DNA from: Pagrus major
Lineage: Eukaryota > Chordata > Actinopteri > Spariformes > Sparidae
Assembly (NCBI RefSeq): GCF_040436345.1
Contig: NC_133233.1
Span: forward strand, 1,580,492 to 1,644,491
Length of the DNA: 64,000 nt
Reading direction: 5' to 3'
Below the pieces are notes generated by a model that worked only from the letters and a program-made list of their open reading frames with translations, ran no database searches and was not told the DNA's origin. Below, piece after piece: positions 59,291 to 64,000 of this stretch. Positions within the stretch are counted from its first letter, which is position 1. Each line of letters opens with the position of its first letter. Made by a program: the position numbers and the translations under genes.

Positions 59291-61542
59291 TAACTAGAAC
59301 AACGCAATTTTGAAGATGGAGCAGTAAAACTATATTTTGCCTAAAGCTTAAAAATGGCCAGGGACGCCGCCTATTTTTCGTTAGTGATTTTTTTCACTGT
59401 GTACAGAAGGCCCAGTTCTGATAGGCACGGTTCGCCACTGATTTACAGAAATGTAGGGAATGGGCCGGTGCGGTCAGAATTTTCCCGGTGGATTTTGGTG
59501 CCCCACTCCGCCCCTGGCTTCAGGTATGACACACTCACATAACATTCACCAGAGAGTGAATCAGTGAACTCCAGTAGAGGATTCAGGGCCTCATGCATAG
59601 CCTCCAGCACTTCTAGGTCTTGCCAGGAGGGAACCAAGTGCCTGGTCTTCTTATCTGCACCCAGTACCTGAGAGATGGCTTTCTGTTGTTCCCTCTCAAT
59701 CATTTTCTGACGTGAGCCCCACCTAGTGGGTGACTCTGTCACCAGCTTGTGTTGGGGTAGGTGAAACTCTTCCTGAGCAGCAGCCAAGTCTCTCTTCTTC
59801 TTCCACGAGAAAGAGAAGGAAGCCACCACTTTCTTACAAACACCCACAGCTCGCTCCACCCTCTTGTCTTTTCCTGCTCTCTCTGAGGAAAAAAGATAAA
59901 CAGCATAAATTAAACTGTTGTTATTTTACAGTATATATTGTTCCTGTTTTTGTGTCTCTTGTTTAAATTGATATTTTACATATCCTTGTTTTTTATACTT
60001 CTTGTTTACTATTTGTTATTTCCTTATTCTCTCTATTTTTGCTATCACTTTGTTGTTGTATGCTAATGTGGGATTTCAAGCTCATTCCTCCTTATTTATT
60101 TGAGCTGGACATTTCTAAACATTTCCTTAACAGTTCCTAATTTCTAAAGTAATTAGGAACTTAAATAAAACAATTTAGGAATTGAAATTTACATAAATAT
60201 TCAATTAATCAAAAAAAAAAGATTACTTACAGTAATGTGAAAACATACAACAGTACAATAAGTTAAATGCTAATTTAACATGCCAGAATTTAATCACCCT
60301 GTCCAGATTTTGTTATTGTTTGCATATTGCAACACTGTACATACATTTATTTTTTATATATGATATTGATGAAATTACAAATTATTTCAGCAGAGGCAGG
60401 GATATATACAGCAGAGGGGGGCTTACCAACAGCTGAGTGAAGTCAATGCCCAAAGCATTGCAGCCGAGTCCAGTTGTTGAGGGATGTGGCCTTGACTATA
60501 TTCGTCCCACTGTCTGTTGTGATGCAGACTTGTTTGTCTTTACTCAAGCCCCAGGATGCAAGTGCTTCTGACAGTCCTGCAGCAATTATTTCACCTGTAT
60601 GGTCTTCTGGAAAGTACGCCGTTTGAAGGCATTTGCTTATCAGATTCCAGTCTTTGTCTATGAAGTGGGCAGTGAGGCTCATGTATGGCTCAGATGTGCG
60701 ACTGGACCACATATCTGACGTGGTAGCAAAGTGTGCTACATTTTGCAGTTCTTTCTCGACTCTCTCTCTACACTCATTGTACATCTGTGGGAGTGTGGTC
60801 TGGGAGAAATGTTTACGCCCAGGCAGTTTGTAACGAGGGTCCATAACTTTTAGCATCCACTTGAACCTCTTATTTTCCACTGTGCTTATTGGTAGCATGT
60901 CTTTTGCAATACAATAAGCTACTGCATTTGTTATATCACGGTGTCTCTTCAATTTTTTGTCATAAGGTATGACGCTGGATAAAGCAGACTCTATGGTGTT
61001 CTGTTGCTGCTGCACATGCGTTGTTTTGGGGGGACGACTAGTACTTGTTCCGGGCTGTGTTTGTAAAAGTTCTCCGTGCTCAAACGGGTGGCGCTGCTTT
61101 AGGTGATGGAAAAGATTAGTGGTATTCCCCGTCTTTGTCGGAACATGTGCTCGACATAATTTGCAGTGCACACTACTCTGTTTCATGTCGGACTTCAAAA
61201 AACCAAAATGCCTCCACACCACCTTCTTGTCAACGATGTCATCCCTTACGTCTTGGGCTTCCGTCATTTCCTCCGTCGGAGCACTCATTTTCTTTTTTTT
61301 AAACTGCTGCAGCAGCACAAACAAACACGCCGCGACTAGCTGCTGGCATGGCTCTATTCCAGCCACGTGATTGGTTCAGTGCGGCGCCACTCTCGTTGTC
61401 ATTGGCTATTCGTATTGTCTGTCAAAATATGGACGAATGTAATCTATCGAAAATTATATCGACCATGTTTCATATCTCTATAGAGGAAAAGTTTTCATCG
61501 ATAATTATCGTTATCGTTTTATCGCCCAGCCCTAGTCTGACG

Positions 61543-62753
61543 CAAGCATGAACCTCTGTAAGTGGACTACAAATTCCCCTGAACTGAAAGCCAAGTGGCA
61601 GCAAAGTGACTTTGACTTCGCCATGGATCCTGAGACAAGCGGCTGTGTGTGAAAGGTGCTCGGCCTTGTGTGGAGGCCAGAGACTGATGACTTTGTTTTT
61701 AACGTGAAGCACCTTGGACATTTTTAAAGACAAAGAGAACACAAAAAGGAGTGTCCTGCGTTCTTCAGCCAAATTGTTCTTTTGGGCTTTCTGACACCAT
61801 TCACAATAAGAGTGAAATGTCTCTTCCAGGACATGTGGCAAAGAGGCATCAACTGGGATGAGGAGCTGCCAGATGATCTCTCACAAAGGTGGCAGCAGTG
61901 GTGTATTGAGCTCCTTCAGCTCCATCAGATTGTCATTCCCAGGTGGCACGGAACTGAGACACTGCAAAACAGTCAAGCTCAAGTTCTTCATGTTTTCAAT
62001 GACGCAAGTGAGAAAGCATATGGTGCAGCAGCTTATCTCCAAGGACAGACAGCTGAGGGAGAGTCCATGACTAGACTGGTCATGTCCAAGTCCAGAGTTG
62101 CACCTATTAAGAAACTAACACTGCCACGCCTTGAACTAATGGGGGCTCTGATTGCTGCAAGAATGGGAAACAATCTGCTTCAAGCACTGAATATGCAGCC
62201 GAACCAAATCCGAATGTGGACAGACTCCATGATTGTGATTCATTGGATTTCCAGCTCACCACACAGATGGAAACAGTTTGTTGCCAACAGAGTGATGGAG
62301 ATTCAGTCCCTGACCACACCAGAAACCTGGTCCCATTGTAGCGGGAAACTCAACCCAGCTGATCTCACTACAAGGGGCCAGACCGTCACAAGGCTGAAGG
62401 AAGAGGAGCTTTGGTGGTCAGGGCCACAGTTCCTGAGCTCAGCAGAGCGGCAAAGTTTTCCTGATAAAAGGCTCTGTGAAGAGGAGGTAAAGAATGAGGT
62501 TAGGCCAAGTCATGTCACAGTCCAGCTCAACAATATGGAACCAACATCAACAGATCCACTGTTAAAGCTGGAAAACTACAGTAAGTTAAAAACAGTTCTC
62601 AGAGTCACAGCATGGATTAGAAGATTCACACACAACTTACGCTCAAGTGAAATGAAGCAAGGAGAGCTGACGGCCGAGGAGTTGGCTGAAGCTGAAAGAT
62701 ACTGGATTCTGGAGGCGCAAAATCAAGGTTTCCAGAGGGAGAAAAGTGAATAA
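61543..62753 (+). pseudogene. BEL/Pao RNase H and connection region
   Basis: The pol frame resumes right after the hAT target duplication (MNLCKWTTNSPELKAKWQQS), with stops near 61658 and 61720. From 61782 it is open: WQRGINWDEELPDDL, then RNase H motifs FNDASEKAYGAAAYL (Asp), LPRLELMGALIAARM (Glu) and MWTDSMIVIHWI (Asp), and GKLNPADLTTRG. It ends at a TAA at 62751-62753. Confidence 0.85.
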
Positions 62754-64000
62754 GAGCAGGAAAAGACATTCACAGAGACTCGAGAATTAGAGACCTGAAG
62801 CCATTTCTAGACAAACACGGTTTGATCTGTCTGGGAGGAGGACTGCAACACTCCCTTCAGACCACAGACTCTCAGAAATGTTGATCAGGCGCTGTCATGA
62901 CCAAGTGATGCATTCAGGTATGAGAGACACTTTAATGCAACTAAGAGACACATATTGGATTCCACGAGCCCGATAAATGACAAAGACAATCATTACAGCC
63001 TGCACTACTTGTAAAAGATTCAGAGTAAAGGCAATGCAGCAGTCAACAGTGCCCCTGCCGAGAGATCGGATTACAGAATCACCTCCATTTGAGACTGTTG
63101 GAGTGGACTTTGCAGGCCCTCTATACGTCAAGACTAAGAAAGACAAAGTGGAAAAGGCATATGTAGCACTGTTAACCTGTGCTGTGACACGTGCAGTCCA
63201 CCTGGAGCGGGTGTCCGATATGTCAACAGAGACGTTCCTCCTGGCATTTAAGAGATTCATATCCAGACGAGGCCTCTGTAGGATTGTGTATTCAGATAAT
63301 GCACGGACCTTCAAACGAGCTGATCAAGACCTCAGAGAACTCTGGACGGCCATCAAGGAGCCTGAGCTCTTAAGGTATTTCACTGAAAAGGGCATCACAT
63401 GGAAGTACATCGCAGAACGAGCAGCCTGGTGGGGGGGATTTTGGGAGAGACTGGTTAGATCAGTTAAAACATGTTTAAGGAAAGTGATGGGGAGAGCTTC
63501 ACTGAGCTTTGAGGAGATGACATCTCTATTAGCAGAAGCAGAATTAACAATAAACTCATGACCACTCACCTTTGTTTATAATGAACCTGAAGAGCCTCAG
63601 CCCCTCACCCCAGCTCACTTTCTGATCGGAAGGTGACTCTGCTCCTTGCCACCCAAGCCCTTTCCATGCTGCCAGTCACACCCCCCGCTCCAGCAGAGAG
63701 GAGCTAACACAGAGATGGAAATATCGCTAGCGTCTTCTCAACGACTTCTGGACTCGATGGAAAAGGGAGTACTTACTGGAGCTGAGATCTGCCAACACCA
63801 GTAAGAACTCACATTCTACCCCTCTCAAGGAGGGTGATCTGGTGCTCATTGGAGAGGAGAGAGCGCCGCACCAGATTTGGAAGACTGGGATCATCAAGGA
63901 ACTTTTTCCAGGAAGAGATGGACTTGTGAGATCTTGTGCTGTACGCACATCAGATGGGACAATATTAAGAAGACCAGTTCAACTGCTGTACCCCCTAGAG
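62754..64000 (+). pseudogene. BEL/Pao integrase and C-terminal DUF5641-type domain, broken
   Basis: The zinc-binding part lies at about 62870-63020 (LIRRCHDQVMHSGMRDTL ... CTTCKRF), with a TAA at 62973-62975. The catalytic core is open from 62977: VGVDFAGPL (Asp), CRIVYSDNARTF (Asp) and GGFWERLVRS (Glu). A TGA at 63559-63561 ends it, and further stops and frameshifts follow. The C-terminal domain is still readable in another frame (LKEGDLVLIGEE, PHQIWKTGIIKELFPG, RRPVQLLYPLE) up to the window edge. Confidence 0.8.

Larger units (their letters stand above)
58365..59516 (+). mobile_element. non-autonomous hAT element with perfect 8-bp TSD
   Basis: The ends CAGGGGCGGAGTGG (58365-58378) and CCACTCCGCCCCTG (59503-59516) are a perfect 14-bp inverted repeat. 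GCTTCAGG is present at 58357-58364 and 59517-59524. The element is 1,152 bp long and sits inside exon 2 of the ZBED1-like transposase. It retains one short coding exon and no transposase. Perfect ends and TSD indicate a comparatively recent insertion. Confidence 0.95.
57702..61288 (-). pseudogene. hAT transposase (ZBED1-like), broken and interrupted
   Basis: Exon 1 (61288-60427) starts MSAPTEEMTEA. It has a BED zinc finger (VVWRHFGFLKSD, HCKLCRAHVPTKTGNTTNLF, HHLKQRHP), then HFATTSDMWSSRTSEPYMSL and CITTDSGTNIVKA of the hAT catalytic core. A TGA at 60443-60445 follows CFGH, and the donor is GTAAGC. Exon 2 (59882 downward) continues RVERAVGVCKKVVASF and TESPTRWGSRQKMI, is interrupted at 59524-58357 by a small hAT element, and resumes as MLHLFKT with a TAG at 58331-58333. 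Then come LDEKYADQKTDDLLEIATL and, after a frameshift near 57885, the dimerisation region CIPATSTPSERVFSTGG to the stop at 57702. The upstream ATG at 61366 is less likely because its extension has no family features. Confidence 0.85.
57185..61534 (-). mobile_element. hAT transposon (BED-finger type) inserted in Pao pol
   Basis: The left terminus AAGGGCTGGGCGATA (57185) and right terminus TATCGCCCAGCCCTA (to 61534) are inverted repeats differing at the outermost base. The target duplication is GTCTGACA at 57177-57184 and GTCTGACG at 61535-61542, 7 of 8 identical. Subterminal ATCGATA-type motifs occur at both ends. The transposase reads on the minus strand. Confidence 0.9.
54675..64000 (+). mobile_element. 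BEL/Pao LTR retrotransposon, degenerate, split by a 4.35 kb hAT
   Basis: Gag, protease and reverse transcriptase lie at 54819-57176. RNase H, integrase and the C-terminal domain lie at 61543-64000. Both parts are plus strand and are separated exactly by the hAT and its target duplication. The start TGTTACACATTTAGACCACA (54672) resembles the beginning of an LTR, but only about 150 bases separate it from gag, so the LTR and the front of gag are shortened. The 3' LTR would be beyond the window. Confidence 0.8.

Noticed and set aside
59086..59313. Frames across the GT microsatellite (Cys/Val or His/Thr repeats)
   Set aside because: Low-complexity translation of a simple repeat.

Overview
The window looks like an accessory, repeat-dominated stretch of a teleost (probably percomorph) fish genome. 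The evidence is the mix of element families: L2/CR1-type LINEs, BEL/Pao LTR retrotransposons, several hAT families (BED-finger type and ZMYM1/TTF type), a Merlin, a PIF/Harbinger-type element with a Myb gene, and a MULE-like gene, plus fish-style spliced genes of the SAMD3-like and BEN-domain families. Nothing suggests a prokaryote. Almost every recognisable transposon gene is broken by stops or frameshifts.

Layout. 1-1354: end of an unknown exon, then unassigned DNA with LTR-like ends. 1355-3850: minus-strand LINE split by a 1.1 kb Harbinger-type element (18-bp perfect inverted termini, 3-bp target duplication). 4099-7390: exons of a SAMD3-like gene, minus strand; this is the best-preserved gene here. 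7519-12401: degenerate BED-finger hAT, minus strand, with its own nested insert. 12498-17057: a MULE-like pseudogene lying between 224/243-bp inverted repeats, with a 102-bp-arm palindrome inside. 17080-22443: a 13/20-bp simple satellite interrupted by a 1.14 kb insertion with 12-bp inverted ends. 22471-22938: Merlin transposase exon. 23440-26020: truncated Pao element with a hairpin-rich leader. 26149-28013: isolated exon-like pieces and a THAP-like zinc finger.

29319-30979 and 39166-53305: two arrays of one 31/32-bp satellite built on the dyad TGTGATGTCACA, in the same orientation, separated by 8.2 kb that holds a BEN-domain pseudogene, LINE pieces and a ZMYM1-type hAT. 53310-64000: a Russian doll. 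A ZMYM1-type hAT starts at the satellite edge, is followed by a Pao element, which is split by a BED-type hAT with TIRs and TSD, which in turn is split by a 1,152-bp non-autonomous hAT with a perfect 8-bp TSD.

The genes do not form a pathway. The biology is genome turnover: nested insertion, satellite amplification and decay of transposases. The items most worth following are the CRE-like satellite and its higher-order structure, the unidentified insertion inside the 20-bp satellite, the inverted repeats around the MULE-like gene, and the tandem hairpins in the Pao leader. All alignments were made by eye; no search was run.
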